Shown piece by piece: positions 11,231 to 21,305 of a stretch of DNA of 64,000 bases (position 1 is its first letter; each line of letters starts with the position of its first letter). Below the pieces are notes generated by a model. The model had not been told where the DNA came from. It worked only from the letters and a program-made list of their open reading frames with translations, and searched no databases. Origin of the DNA: Pollenia angustigena (lineage: Eukaryota > Arthropoda > Insecta > Diptera > Polleniidae); contig OV884056.1 of the NCBI GenBank assembly GCA_930367215.1, positions 54,436,308 through 54,500,307 of the forward strand, in the 5' to 3' direction. Made by a program: the position numbers and the translations under genes.

Positions 11231-12000
11231 TGAAATAAAATAGAGAAAAGCCTTTTGAATATCCATTTATTTGGCTTTTGAATGAAATAGTTTTATGGCA
11301 TAAATATTGCTCGAAAGGTAGTCGGTAAATTATTAATAACATGTGTTATGTTGGTAAAAACAAATTTTAGAGAGTATACCCTTTTCATCAGGGATGCAAA
11401 ATGAGAAATTCCAGAGATGCTGTAACGCAGTTTACTTTTCCAGCTGAGGTATGACTCAGTCTGTCCAGGGTCAATTCGAAGGTCTGCTTCCTTTGAAATG
11501 AAACACGGGATGTTTTCGTGTATGTTCGCTTACAATAATTTTAACAAAGCTTTATTTACGAAATCTTAATCTACTCTAAATACTTAGAACTACGACGGCC
11601 TTCGGCGGATTCGGCGCGGCTGTGGACGGGAACGGGTGCTGAGGCAGCGTAATTTCGTGCACGTACGGCTGGTGACGTTAGGAACGGCTAGATGTTGTTG
11701 GCATTAAGCACGTACGGTGGCGATCTGTGGGGCCGCGTTAATTTACGGAGTATTCGATCTGTCAGAGAAGATGAAAATAAACGGGGTTCGGTTATAGGTT
11801 GTTAGTATCTACATCTACGATCGAAACTATGCCGAGTACAGAACATTCGGTGCGCCCCGTAGTTGGCTGTACACACGACTAACTACTTCGACTAGTTGGG
11901 CCGAGCGCTTCGAACACAGGAGGATCTCGCAACCTCGGGTGTTCGGCTAACTACGGCCTCGGATAAGTCGGTGGCTGACGGTTGTCCGGCCATGGTGTGC
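11231..12000. other. Non-coding stretch with a GC-rich island at about 11590-12000
   Basis: Composition switches from AT-rich to GC/CpG-rich (for example CGACGGCCTTCGGCGGATTC) and back. The word TTCGGCTAACTACGG begins here and recurs in the minisatellites up to about 16000, suggesting one original repeat block. The 65-aa ORF at 11896 has no recognisable domain. Copy 2: 33300-34069. Confidence 0.45.
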
Positions 12001-12433
12001 CTAACTATCAGCGTGGCCATTTGGGCATTTTTGCAGCTAGATTTAGCATTTTTTTTGTCTGATTTAGCTGCAAATTTTTCATTTAGCAGTTAGCATTTTT
12101 CAACTACATATTTAGCATTTTTTAGCATTATTTAATTTATTCAAGTAATCTTTTTTTGAAAATATCTTTCATATCAAATTGTTTTAAAGTTTGAACAGCT
12201 TGATCCATTAAATTTATGTTAAGCTGATTTTTTCCCTCAATTACGATTTTGAAAAATTTTTGGAAACGAAAAGAGATACCATAATTTTAAAATAGAAAAA
12301 AGAAATACGAATTACATGCCGCGATTTTATAGCTCAATTAATAAGTCAACTTAGACAACGGTTGCCAAACAATTATCATAATTTAACAAATACTTAAATT
12401 TTTTGTGCAGAAAATGCTAATAAATGCAAATTA

Positions 12434-12575
12434 AGTCTAGGTTCACACTATGAAAGTTTTTTTTCAGAAAGTCTGAGTTTATGGGTGAGAGAAGAGAGAA
12501 GAATATGTTCTTTTCCCCTGTCACCAAAAAACTCAAACTTTCTGAAAGAAAACTTTCATAGTGTGATCCCAGACT
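12434..12575. mobile_element. Short MITE, 142 bp, nested in the hAT remnant
   Basis: This is nearly a perfect hairpin: AGTCTAGGTTCACACTATGA at the left, and ACTTTCATAGTGTGATCCCA then GACT at the right. Arms are about 45 bp. It sits inside the hAT remnant just before its coding segment. A single arm of the same family lies at 9931-9975. Copy 2: 34503-34644. Confidence 0.75.
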
Positions 12576-12579
12576 AAGC

Positions 12580-12861
12580 TAACATTTTGAAGAAGAAATT
12601 ATTGATTTCACTATAGAAGAAATAACGACTTTGGAACATCAGCGGCGGAAACAAAATTCATATGAATTGTTAAATAAGATCCCAACAGTTGATTTCTGGA
12701 TAAATGTATATGGATATAAAAATGCATTAAATGAAAATCCATTCATTGAATTAAATTCTTTTGCAACGAAGTTGTTGGATTTGCCATTTAGCAACGTGGA
12801 AGTTAAAATAGGTTTTATTGCAATACTAAATAATAGCCATTTATGCGTCAAGTTTCTTTGA
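12580..12861 (+). pseudogene. hAT transposase C-terminal (hATC) domain remnant
   Basis: The frame reads EEIIDFTIEEITTLEHQ, then VDFWINVYGYKNALNENPF, then IELNSFATKLLDLPFSNVEV. The last part matches the hAT dimerisation signature (P.L..fA...L.lP.SN.eVER), here ending in KIG instead of ER. The zinc-finger and catalytic regions are missing. Identical in copy 2 at 34649-34930. Confidence 0.75.
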
Positions 12862-13197
12862 TTTTTTGTTATGGTATGGTATCTTTTGTTTGAAAACATT
12901 TATGTACATACGTATATGAAGACTGAAATATATTTGTTTTATAATTTTAAGACTTTTTATATTTAATATTTTATTTTATTATTATTTTTGAATCAGTTTG
13001 TTCTATTAATATGATTATAGGGAAGAATTATGTAAAATAAATCATATATAAAGGTATATTAACTAAAATAACAAAACAATAATACAAATTAAATTTTAGC
13101 ATTATTTTTTGGCAGTTTAGGATTTTTTTTGACATTTTTTAGCATTATTTGAAAGCCGATTTAGCTGTAAAATATTTTTGGATATGGCCACACTGCT

Positions 13198-13354
13198 AAC
13201 TATAGTCTTAAATACTAGCAATTACTTAAAAATACTTCGGACACCAAGAGATTTCGGACGCCTTGGCGTTCGGCTAACTACGGTCTTAAATACTAGAAAC
13301 TACTTAAAAATACTTCGGACACCAAGAGATTAAGGAGGCCTTGGCGTTCGGCTA
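13198..13354. repeat. 78-bp tandem repeat, two units
   Basis: The word TTAAATACTAG recurs at a spacing of 78 bp, followed in both units by ACTTCGGACACCAAGAGATT and CCTTGGCGTTCGGCTAA. Related to the 123-bp array downstream by TTCGG and TAAATAC words. Copy 2: 35267-35423. Confidence 0.7.
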
Positions 13355-13452
13355 AATACGGTTCTGGTTAATCAGGTTCGGTTAAATACTGGTAGAATAC
13401 CTCGGGTACCATACTAAATACTACGGGTTGACTGCTGGTTCGTATTCACTAC

Positions 13453-14881
13453 CAGGGTTGTCAGATCGATTTTGACCTTTTTCGCCAAATTCAATATCAA
13501 AAATCACCAAAGCCTTTGTTTACAAGTTTTTGACAATAAAATACATATTTTCTAAATTATTAAAAATATTTTTTATAAATCCTAAAAACTTAATTAGTGC
13601 CGTATCGCTTAAATACGCCAAAAATTCAAAAAAATTCGCCATAATATTTTGCTTAATTTTTATTTAGAACGAAATAAAAATAGTAAGTGAACACAAAAAA
13701 GGTACGATGTTTACTACAAAATAATTAATAGAAGTCTACTTAAAGCAAAAAAAAAAAAATGATTTTTTGTGGCTAATACTAAACTAATATTAAAAACTCC
13801 CCGTCAAGACTCGCTATTTGTCTTCTAATTTGGAATACATTGTGAGGGTATAACATTAATGAACGAAAGTAAAAAAGAAGTGCAACATGTAATATTCCCA
13901 TTCATATAACTTATCAGGCATGTTCTGAAAATTACTTTTTGTGAAAGTGATTTGAAATCACAAAAAAAGTGTTCTTGGCAAAAAGCTTTTTTCATAATTT
14001 TGATTTTAAACCAGTCAGCTACGTGGCCGCCGATTTAAAATTACTTGCTTATTTGTTTCCACCATTTTTAACCAAGTTAAAACTTTTGTGGTTTTCAAAA
14101 CACCCATTAATCACAATTGTGATTTCAAAATCACAAGTGATTTGAAATCTCGTGATTTACAGAACATGCCTGTATAACTCCTAATAACGTGTCTAGAAGT
14201 TCGTATTGCATTCTAATTCGAAGGCGAGTTTTAGTGGAGTTCATAGTTTTAACACAGGCATTACTAGTTGTTATAACCGCATATTAAGGACAACCAAAGT
14301 AAAGTCCTCACAATTTTACGTACCTGCCGTATCCTTGTAGCTTTAAAATGTTGGCCTAAACTTATTTAGTTATCTTTCCAATTAACAAACGCTTATTTTT
14401 TCCATTGTGTTTCATAAACGTCCTAAGGTATGATAGGATTCATAAAAATCTTTAAAATATCACTAACAACAACATATGTTATCTGTGACAATAAATTGCC
14501 ACATACATATAAGTATAATGTGAAAATGTTTATAGACTTAAAACATATTCGTGTTTTAGGGAATTCTATTTATTGATTTTTTCAAGAGCAATTTTATATA
14601 TAAAAAAACACTTCTAGAAGATTTTCATTAACTTCATCAGCCATTTGAACGTACCATCAAATACCTATCATACATATGATTGCCTGATATTTCATTCATA
14701 AAAATACGAGAATTAAAACAATATTATTTCTAAGTATTGAACTTAACGAATTTCAAAACAAATTCTTAGGTCATCAAAAATAGCCAGTTGGCGATTTTAA
14801 CTACTTTATAAATCGCCATGTCGCCAAATCAAAAATTAGGTCGCCAAAAATGTTTGAAAATCGCCACATCTGACAACCCTG
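13453..14881. mobile_element. hAT-type element (1429 bp), copy 1
   Basis: The ends CAGGGTTGTCAGAT and ATCTGACAACCCTG are perfectly inverted. The flanking 8-bp duplication is TTCACTAC (13445-13452 and 14882-14889). The word TCGCCA recurs near both ends. No transposase is visible. It splits the minisatellite block and was present before the duplication (copy 2: 35522-36951). Confidence 0.9.
13915..14172. mobile_element. Nested MITE (258 bp) inside the hAT element
   Basis: The ends CAGGCATGTTCTG and CAGAACATGCCTG are inverted. Both subterminal parts carry GTGATTTGAAATC words. The flanks TATAACTT and TATAACTC are a near-perfect 8-bp duplication, with two extra bases at the left. Likely hAT-related. 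Copy 2: 35985-36242. Confidence 0.7.
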
Positions 14882-15183
14882 TTCACTACTGGTAAGAATA
14901 CTGGTTTAACTACTCGGGCACCAACGGAATGCGAGAGCGTGGTGTACGACTAAATACTGGTTCGGTTTTACTCAGTCACCTACGGAATTCGAGAGCGAGG
15001 TGTTCGGGTAAATACGACTAACTACTGGTTTAACAACTCGGCACCAACGGAATGCGAGAGCGTGGTGTACGACTAAATACTGGTTCGGTTTTACTCGGGC
15101 ACCTACGGAATTCGAGAGCGATGTGTTCGGGTAAATACGGCTAACTACTGGTTTAACTACTCGGCACCAACGGAATGCGAGAG

Positions 15184-15899
15184 CAGGGCTGTCAGATATG
15201 GCGATTTCTCGCCAAACGTGGCGATTTTGAAAAGTGTTTGGCGATGGGATTTCCCATTTGGCGACTGGCGACTTTTATGGCGATTTCTGATATAACTGGC
15301 GATTAACTTGGCTATTTTTACCATTTATATTATTTCAGCAATTTTGTTTAACAACTTGGCATTTTTGTTATCATTACTAATATAAAAAAACATATTAAGT
15401 GAATTTTATATTCAGCCACTATTTTATTCTAATAGTATGTATGTAATTCTAATAGCATGTAGGTCAAAACTCCAGTAATGAAATCGGTGAGGCTGAAGTG
15501 TACGATCTTATAGACTTGTGTACTTAGTTTAAGTTTTTAACTGAACACATATATGATCTCTAAAAAAAAATTACAGAAACAAAACAAAAAATCTTTGGAA
15601 AAGGTTTCCTGATGAGCCGGCCTAAGCAACCAGTGAAATGCGCATAGAAGCTAGCTTTCCCTCAACAATAAATCTCAGTGTATTTATCAAATATGAAAAA
15701 TTGGGAGCGACTTTTTTGTATTTTTTCTCAGTTTTTGGCGATTTTTGACTGAAAAATTATACTAGCGTTTTTTGTATGCAAAATTTAATTTAAAAAAAAG
15801 ACAATTTTACAAAAACTGAACAAAATCGACATTTGGCGATTTTTGGCGATTTCTGACATCCGGTATGGCGATGGAGCTCAAAAAAATCTGACAACCCTG
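15184..15899. mobile_element. hAT MITE (716 bp), present only in copy 1
   Basis: The ends CAGGGCTGTCAGAT and ATCTGACAACCCTG are inverted, flanked by exact TGCGAGAG duplications (15176-15183 and 15900-15907). Copy 2 has the clean empty site with a single TGCGAGAG at about 37253-37262. Near both ends TGGCGATTT is repeated. It carries a hammerhead ribozyme motif inside (15603-15653), presumably a nested fragment of another element. Confidence 0.9.
15603..15653 (+). ncRNA. Hammerhead ribozyme motif, type I, inside hAT MITE
   Basis: The core CTGATGA is at 15609-15615 and GAAA at 15635-15638. Stem II is GCCGG / CCAGT around the loop CCTAAGCAA, with one C-A mismatch and a G-T pair next to the core. 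Stem III is ATGC/GCAT (15638-15645), a self-complementary 8-mer without a loop, followed by A15646 as the nucleotide before the cleavage site. Stem I pairs GGTTTC (15603-15608) with GAAGC(T) (15647-15652), including wobbles. Loopless palindromic helix III is known from minimal hammerheads of Penelope-like elements, thought to act as dimers. Activity is untested. Confidence 0.65.
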
Positions 15900-16017
15900 T
15901 GCGAGAGCATGGTGTACGACTAAATACTGGTTCGGTTTTACTCGGGCACCTACAGAATTCGAGAGCGAGGTGCTCGGGTAAATACTACTAACTACCGAGA
16001 GTAAATACTGGGGTTAA

Positions 16018-16205
16018 GGCAAGGCGAATTCATAAAGGTGACATTTTCGAGTCATCTGTTTATTGTTTATTTTTTTGTGTGTATACTGAATGTCAAGCTT
16101 TATTTACATTTTGTGAAAAAATTAATCAAAATTTAAAATTCAAATAAAAAAAGTGAATATAAAATATAAACACAAGAAATTAAAAATCCGTAAGGAATAA
16201 GTGGG
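16018..16205. mobile_element. Left end of the outermost MITE, copy 1 (cut off by the duplication)
   Basis: GGCAAGGCGAATTCATAAAG at 16018 matches the left end at 37373. Its inverted right partner exists only after copy 2 (51332-51357). The next insertion (hAT-A) begins at 16214. Confidence 0.7.
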
Positions 16206-16596
16206 GCCACAATCAGTGTTACCGTCGGATATTTCCAAAAAGTACCAAAAAAAGGGGATATCTATAAAAAAAGTGGCACCAAAAAGAGGATTTAAAAATT
16301 TTGTTAATATTTCTCTCGAGAAGTAATTTTTATAAAATATTTTCTTTAATGTTTTGGTAATTCAAAAACGTTAAACTTGTTTTCTGCCAAACATGTTTTT
16401 TATATTATGACATTGTTGCAGTAAATAGAAGGTATTTATGTAATGTGTTTTATATGTATATACATTTATTAATATATTTCTTGTACTTTTCCTTCTGAAT
16501 ACATTGTCTTTGACTTATTAAAGACATTGTATTAAACTTTAATACATGTCTTTAATAATTAAAGTCATGTCTACCTGCACTTAAAAACTTTATTTT

Positions 16597-17228
16597 TTGG
16601 AATACTTTAGCCGAATATGAGCACAGTTTTCTCCCATCACGTCACATTTATCAGATACACCAATTACTGTTACTGTGGTACAATTAATAACAAAATCCAT
16701 AGTTTTATAATTTTATTTTACAGTCAACCTAATTACAAAAGTTATAGGCTCAGGCCCACGATGTCGACAAAAACATTTCCTTCGTTTATTTGTATTGAAA
16801 ACAAAAACAAAGTTAAGTTTTTTATAAATATGTGAAAGAAATGTTCTTGTCGAAACCGTGGGCCTGGCAGCCTAGCTATAATCGGATAATAACAAGAAAT
16901 CCTATAACAAAAAAACGAAAATATCACTTTTTCAAATACTTTTTATTTAATCAGTTCCGCTCTTTAATACAAATGAATGCATACATGCTACTGAATTTTA
17001 GTGCTATTGTTTTAATTTCTTTACTAAAGCATATTTAGTTTTTATCCAATTTCGTCTATTATTGCTTAAAATTTTTGTAATCAGGTTTATAGACCAAAAC
17101 TATAAAACTGGATTTTGTTATTAATTGTGGTACAAAACATCTTCCGAAATTACAATAATTGGTTTATCTGATAAATATGAAGCGATGGGATAAAACTGCT
17201 CTCATATCGTCTTTAGCATTCCAAAATA
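16597..17228. repeat. Long inverted-repeat element, 632 bp
   Basis: The arms at about 16597-16745 and 17066-17228 are inverted copies sharing, among others, TTTATCAGATA.ACCAATTA and AATTAATAACAAAATCCA. A second inner palindrome pairs 16748-16793 with 16830-16870 (CCCACGATGTCGACAAAAAC with its partner). The short ORFs here are arm sequence, not genes. A further hairpin lies at 16511-16565. Copy 2: 39076-39706. Confidence 0.75.
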
Positions 17229-17563
17229 TATAAGAATCAGTTCGAATGGTAAACAATATTTTTCAATGTCGTCCTGTATTATATATTAATGGTCAGTTTG
17301 ATACAAATTTTTTACAATTAATTGTTCTTAAAACGACTTCTATACTTTCGCAAAATGTCATCACTTGCAACCCAATTTTCAAGGCTAGTATCTAACAAAT
17401 TTAAAGATAAAAGCATGGATGTGCAAGTATTTACTTTTAACCTTTTTGTTACTTAATTTTTGATTAAAGTTTACTTAGTAAAAACACACTCAGCAGAAGA
17501 TCTATTGTGTGACAATGTAAAAATATTAGAGATCAATTTGTACAAGTGTGAATATATATACAG

Positions 17564-17878
17564 TAGAGCGACTCACCAAAAAAAGTGCTCGATGTCCCCT
17601 TCTAAAAATGAGCCTTGGACTTTTTTAAGATGACATTTTGAATACTTCGGCTCCAGCTTTGACCTCTCGTGAGCTGGACCAGTTTCAAAAAGGGTATATT
17701 TTTGCATGTTTTGTTAATTTAAGAATCTGCTTCCTTACCAACATATACAAATTTTATATCGTAAGAAAGGTTTTTTAAGGCGCGTCCAACTGTGTATACA
17801 ATTTTTCCAAGGACGATCATCCATGTCCTTTTTTTAAAGGATTTTCTGTAAAAAAAAAACGGTTTTTGAATTTTTTGT
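17564..17878. mobile_element. Truncated left arm of a foldback element
   Basis: It begins TAGAGCGACTCACC, as at 39971, and runs 315 bp into the arm, without the MITE that interrupts the arm in copy 2. It ends at GAATTTTTTGT, after which the sequence departs from copy 2 (40730). Confidence 0.85.
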
Positions 17879-17879
17879 G
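17878..17879. other. Segmental duplication breakpoint
   Basis: Left of this point the sequence matches 40730 and everything left of it; right of it begins the broken secreted-protein paralog that opens copy 2. It joins the end of copy 1 to the start of copy 2. It lies within a foldback arm, about 315 bp from the element end. Confidence 0.75.
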
Positions 17880-17919
17880 ACAGAAGCCAGTATAAGTGTT
17901 ATTTTAAAAAATAAACTCC

Positions 17920-18078
17920 TTTTATTGTCTGACATTTTCTGGACTCTGTATGAGCAAAATCGTGATAAAAATTATGAGATTGTGTTACGTGCACAACTTC
18001 GACTATGCGCCATTGTTATCAGAGAAAATAATATTGATAACACGAGTTTTTCCAAAAATTTGCGTAAAGATTGTTTAA
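17920..18078 (+). pseudogene. Broken paralog of the secreted family, 5' part (copy 2)
   Basis: The frame reads FWTLYEQNRDKNYEIVLRAQ, then LRLCAIVIRENNIDNTSFSK, aligned with residues 48-90 of the intact protein. Homology stops at TTTAA (18074-18078), exactly where a 5.9-kb element begins. It resumes at 23955 with ATAAATTGAAAAAGG, the next bases of the intact gene (TTTAAATTGAAAAATG). The signal peptide and first exon bases are not recognisable. Confidence 0.85.
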
Positions 18079-18463
18079 CCTCTGCAGACCATGGGTACAC
18101 ATATGTGCACCTTAAAATAGTACAAGTTTTAAAGACTTGCGACATCGCACAGTGCTTTGGCCCATAGTCATAAATCAAAAAAAAAAAAAAACAAGTCTTA
18201 TATTGTACTTAAAAATGTACAGATCGATAGATAACAAAATAATTAAAATGAATTTTGAAGAATTTTCAAGATTTAACTCTTTTTGGCGGCGCTAGAGGGC
18301 GCCAAAGTTTGAGAATTTATAGTAAAAATGACCAAACAACTACTTGAGTTTTACATGCTTTAGGAAAACTGCTGTAAAACCGTTGTTGTTTAAAGCACGA
18401 AATTAAAATTTTTTTAAATTATTTTCTCATAAGTGTTTTTTTTATTGGTTTGAAAAATGCTTA

Positions 18464-19857
18464 CGGTCTAATTCATAAAAATTTCTTGTTTCAGCTTTAA
18501 TGAATACAATAGTTATCAAACACTTTTTGTTTTATAAACCATTAATAAAAAATCTAATTTATAAACGCTTAATAGGAGTGGATTAACAATTAAACGTTTA
18601 TATTACTTTTGTATTATTATGTTGGCAACATCATGATATTTTAATTGTAATTTTTGTAATAGTGATGCATACAACTAGGGATGAAACGATACGAGTAAAT
18701 AAAAATATCATACAACGAACGAATTTTAAGTGAATTTCTGTTTTGTTTTCAATTTAAAATGAATTTCTGTTTTTTAAAACGTTATATTTGAATTAATTTT
18801 ATGTTTTTTTTGTTAATAAAATACATACTATTGAAATAGAAGCGAAATATGCAAATCATATTTCAGTGCGTACCAATAACGTTTGGGAAATTTTTAAATG
18901 TCTTAAATTCTCTCATAAGGATTGCTTCCTCTATAAGAGATGAAGGCATTTTAATTTTTCTATTGCCCCAGCGAGCTAAGGCACGAGCCACTCTGGCTGA
19001 AATTCTACACACTGTTGCTTGAGAGAACCCATGAAGATCGGCTGCATCATCTTAAATCTACGAATTGTTTTTTTAACTTCAATTTAATTTGTTGTTATCG
19101 TTATTTTGGTAATAGCTAAAATTAGTTTTTAAATTTCTAGCAGACACATTTTTACAAAAATGTAGTTTTAAATCAATTCTATATACTAATAGTGACACCC
19201 TTTTTTTAACATTTAATACCTTTTTTGATGTCTCGAATATATTTAGAGATATCTAGCTCTAGCATTTCCTGATATCCTTAATTTTACAGTTCTCATTGGC
19301 TTCATTTGTCACTTTTTGTGCTATATTCAAAGCATGTAGGACAAAACATTTTTGTTCCGTGCGGCAAACCAGTAACCAACAGACGATATACTTTGTGGTT
19401 TCTACTTTGTGTTTACTTTAACAAATACTATCTATACCTATTTGAAAGACATTTTAAAATATAAGTGTAATGAATGGTAAAAAAAAGAGGTTTACATTAT
19501 TTGAAATAAATCTTAATAGCTTTTTATGCAAAAACTTATAACGACTTTTAGTTTTAACAGAGAACAAACATAAGTATCTCGCGACCCACGTTATTTTTTA
19601 CAAAAAAATCCATCAAGCTGCTTATATTATATAAAACTAATTCAAATATTAGTATTAAACTTTTTTATTAAAATAAATAAAAAGACAAAAATGTTTAATT
19701 TTTCATGCAATTATTAAAATTTTATTTTAACAAACATTGAAATATCAGTTTATTAAACGCTTAAAGTAGGGTAAAGGCTACGATAAATATTTCAAATATA
19801 TGAAACGTTTATTAAACGACTTATAATGCTGCAATGAAGTGTTTATGAATTAGACTG
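18464..19857 (-). mobile_element. PIF/Harbinger-like element (1394 bp)
   Basis: The ends CGGTCTAATTCATAAA and TTTATGAATTAGACTG are inverted and flanked by TTA on both sides (18461-18463, 19858-19860). The related sequence at 21562-21600 shows the uninterrupted target. A transposase remnant lies inside on the minus strand. Confidence 0.7.
18918..19053 (-). pseudogene. Harbinger transposase fragment
   Basis: Minus-strand translation gives DDAADLHGFSQATVCRISAR, then VARALARWGNRKIKMP. This resembles the helix-turn-helix region (DLHG.S...V.R....V..A) upstream of the DDE domain of Harbinger-type transposases. No DDE motif is seen in frame. Confidence 0.55.
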
Positions 19858-19861
19858 TTAT

Positions 19862-20085
19862 TGTTTACTTAAGCTCTAAAAATTTTCTAACTTTGATGGA
19901 ATATTAAAGAAAAAAGAAAAATACCGTCTGTGGGTTTTTTTCTGATTTCGAATATTTAAACTGTTTTCTAATAACTCCAAGAAAAACAATTGAAAAAATT
20001 TTACCACAACTTGAAAAAAAAAAATAATTTTTTTTAAATGGCTATTTTCATGATTTTTGCTCAAATTTTGATAGTTTTCAGGAGT
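19862..20085. repeat. About 200-bp direct repeat, first copy (partner 21586-21780)
   Basis: Both copies share ACTTAAGCTCTAAAAATTT, GATGGAATATTAAA, TTTCTGATTTCGAATATTTA and GCTCAAATTTT, with about 10% differences. They flank the hammerhead array on both sides. Confidence 0.65.
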
Positions 20086-20352
20086 TTAAAAGACAATTAA
20101 CTATAAATACTGTGAAATATTAATTCAAACTTATACCGTTCAATAAAAAACAACAAAAATCAAAATATGTATAAAAAATTTTTTGTGTTTGCCTGCATTT
20201 TACGGCATAAGAGGGCGCTGAAATCACAAATGCCCTTGGTTTTTTATTGTTTCAAGAAAATTTTAATTTCAAAAGATTTTGTTATTCGTGCTTAATTCCC
20301 AGTTTTTATTCTTGATAAAAACACTTGAAATTTATTGTTGATGGGATAAGCT

Positions 20353-20399
20353 ATTCCTAAGCATTTCACTGGTTGCTTAGGCCAGATCATCAGGAAACT
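20353..20399 (-). ncRNA. Hammerhead ribozyme motif, inverted copy, probably decayed
   Basis: On the minus strand CTGATGA (20387-20393) is followed by stem II CTGG/CCAG with loop CCTAAGCAA, then GAAA (20364-20367). The helix III palindrome is damaged (ATGCTTA rather than ATGCATA). Confidence 0.5.
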
Positions 20400-20785
20400 T
20401 CATCCATAAAAATTTTAGAAAAACTAAAGATATTAAACCAAATAAAACTGTTAAACGTATAAGACTTATAGCAACAGTTTTACTTGTAACAATATCAAAG
20501 CTTTAACAAAACACATCAACAAGAAAAAAGTGGGTTTATCTCATCTTACATGCCCCCCTACAATTAGTTGAAATTCTCTCAACATTAATTGTAGTTGTAA
20601 GTAGGTTAAGAAAAACAAAATAAAAAACAAACAACAACTTACAAAAGATGTTGTCAATTTTATTGTTGATGTGTTTTGTTAAAGCTTTGATATTGTTACA
20701 AGTAAAACTGTTGCTATAAGTCTTATACGTTTAACAGTTTTATTTGGTTTAATATCTTTAGTTTTTCTAAAATTTTTATGGATGA

Positions 20786-20835
20786 AGTTTCCTGATGATC
20801 TGGCCTAAGCAACCAGTGAAATGCATAGGAATAGC
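20786..20835 (+). ncRNA. Hammerhead ribozyme motif, first tandem unit
   Basis: CTGATGA is at 20792-20798. Stem II is CTGG/CCAG, four perfect pairs, with loop CCTAAGCAA and a U-U next to the core. GAAA is at 20818-20821. Helix III is the palindrome ATGCAT, two bases shorter than at 15638. Stem I AGTTTC can pair with GGAAT after ATA. A plausible minimal dimeric type I hammerhead. Confidence 0.55.
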
Positions 20836-21255
20836 TTATCCCATCAACAATAAATTTCAAGTGTTTTTATCAAGAATAAAAACTGGGAATTAAGCACGAA
20901 TAACAAAATCTTTTGAAATTAAAATTTTGTATTCCCAAAAATTGAAATTACTTTTTGATAATAAACAGGCAAGTGCACGGCCTAAAAAAACACTTAATTG
21001 ACAACATCTTTTGTAAGTTGTTGTTTGTTTGTTATTTTGTTTTTCTTAACCTACTTACAACTACAATTAATGTTGAGAGAATTTCAACTAATTGTAGGGG
21101 GGAATGTAAGATGAGATAAACCCACTTTTTTATTGTTGATGTGTTTTGTTAAAGCTTTGATATTGTTACAAGTAAAACTGTTGCTATAAGTCTTATACGT
21201 TTAACAGTTTTATTTGGTTTAATATCTTTAGTTTTTCTAAAATTTTTATGGATGA

Positions 21256-21305
21256 AGTTTCCTGATGATCTGGCCTAAGCAACCAGTGAAATGCATAGGA
21301 ATAGC
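21256..21305 (+). ncRNA. Hammerhead ribozyme motif, second tandem unit
   Basis: Identical in core and stems to the motif at 20786-20835, with CTGATGA at 21262-21268. Confidence 0.55.

Larger units (their letters stand above)
12009..13195 (+). mobile_element. hAT transposon remnant (1187 bp), copy 1
   Basis: The ends CAGCGTGGCCAT and ATGGCCACACTG are inverted, and exact 8-bp duplications CTAACTAT flank them (12001-12008 and 13196-13203). The subterminal regions repeat TTTAGCATTT. It contains a hAT C-terminal dimerisation domain remnant and a nested MITE. The same family, by ends and coding remnant, recurs at 43807-45297. Confidence 0.9.
14898..15985. repeat. 123-bp minisatellite, three units, interrupted by a hAT MITE
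   Basis: Units start at about 14898, 15022 and 15145, a period of 123 bp. Each unit is itself a pair of about 61-bp halves sharing TACTGGTT, GGAAT, CGAGAGCG, GGTGT and TAAATAC. The third unit is split at 15184-15899 by the hAT MITE. The uninterrupted array in copy 2 is 36972-37345. Confidence 0.8.
16214..17878. mobile_element. hAT-A left part, truncated by the duplication junction (copy 1)
   Basis: It starts CAGTGTTACCGTCGG after GCCACAAT, like the complete copy at 37563-43801. It is continuous with copy 2 up to 17878 and then stops abruptly, so its right end is missing here. It contains the inverted-repeat element 16597-17228 and a foldback arm 17564-17878. Confidence 0.75.

Noticed and set aside
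11390..11420. CAGGGATGCAAAATGAG as a further hAT left end and CTGATGA on the minus strand as a hammerhead
   Set aside because: No inverted partner or 8-bp duplication was found, and no GAAA plus stems follow the CTGATGA-like word.
11896..12093. 65-aa ORF in the GC-rich block
   Set aside because: Runs from repeat sequence into the end of a hAT element; conservation is due to duplication, not selection.
16617..17038. Two overlapping ORFs of 72 and 68 aa
   Set aside because: They are the two arms of an inverted-repeat element.
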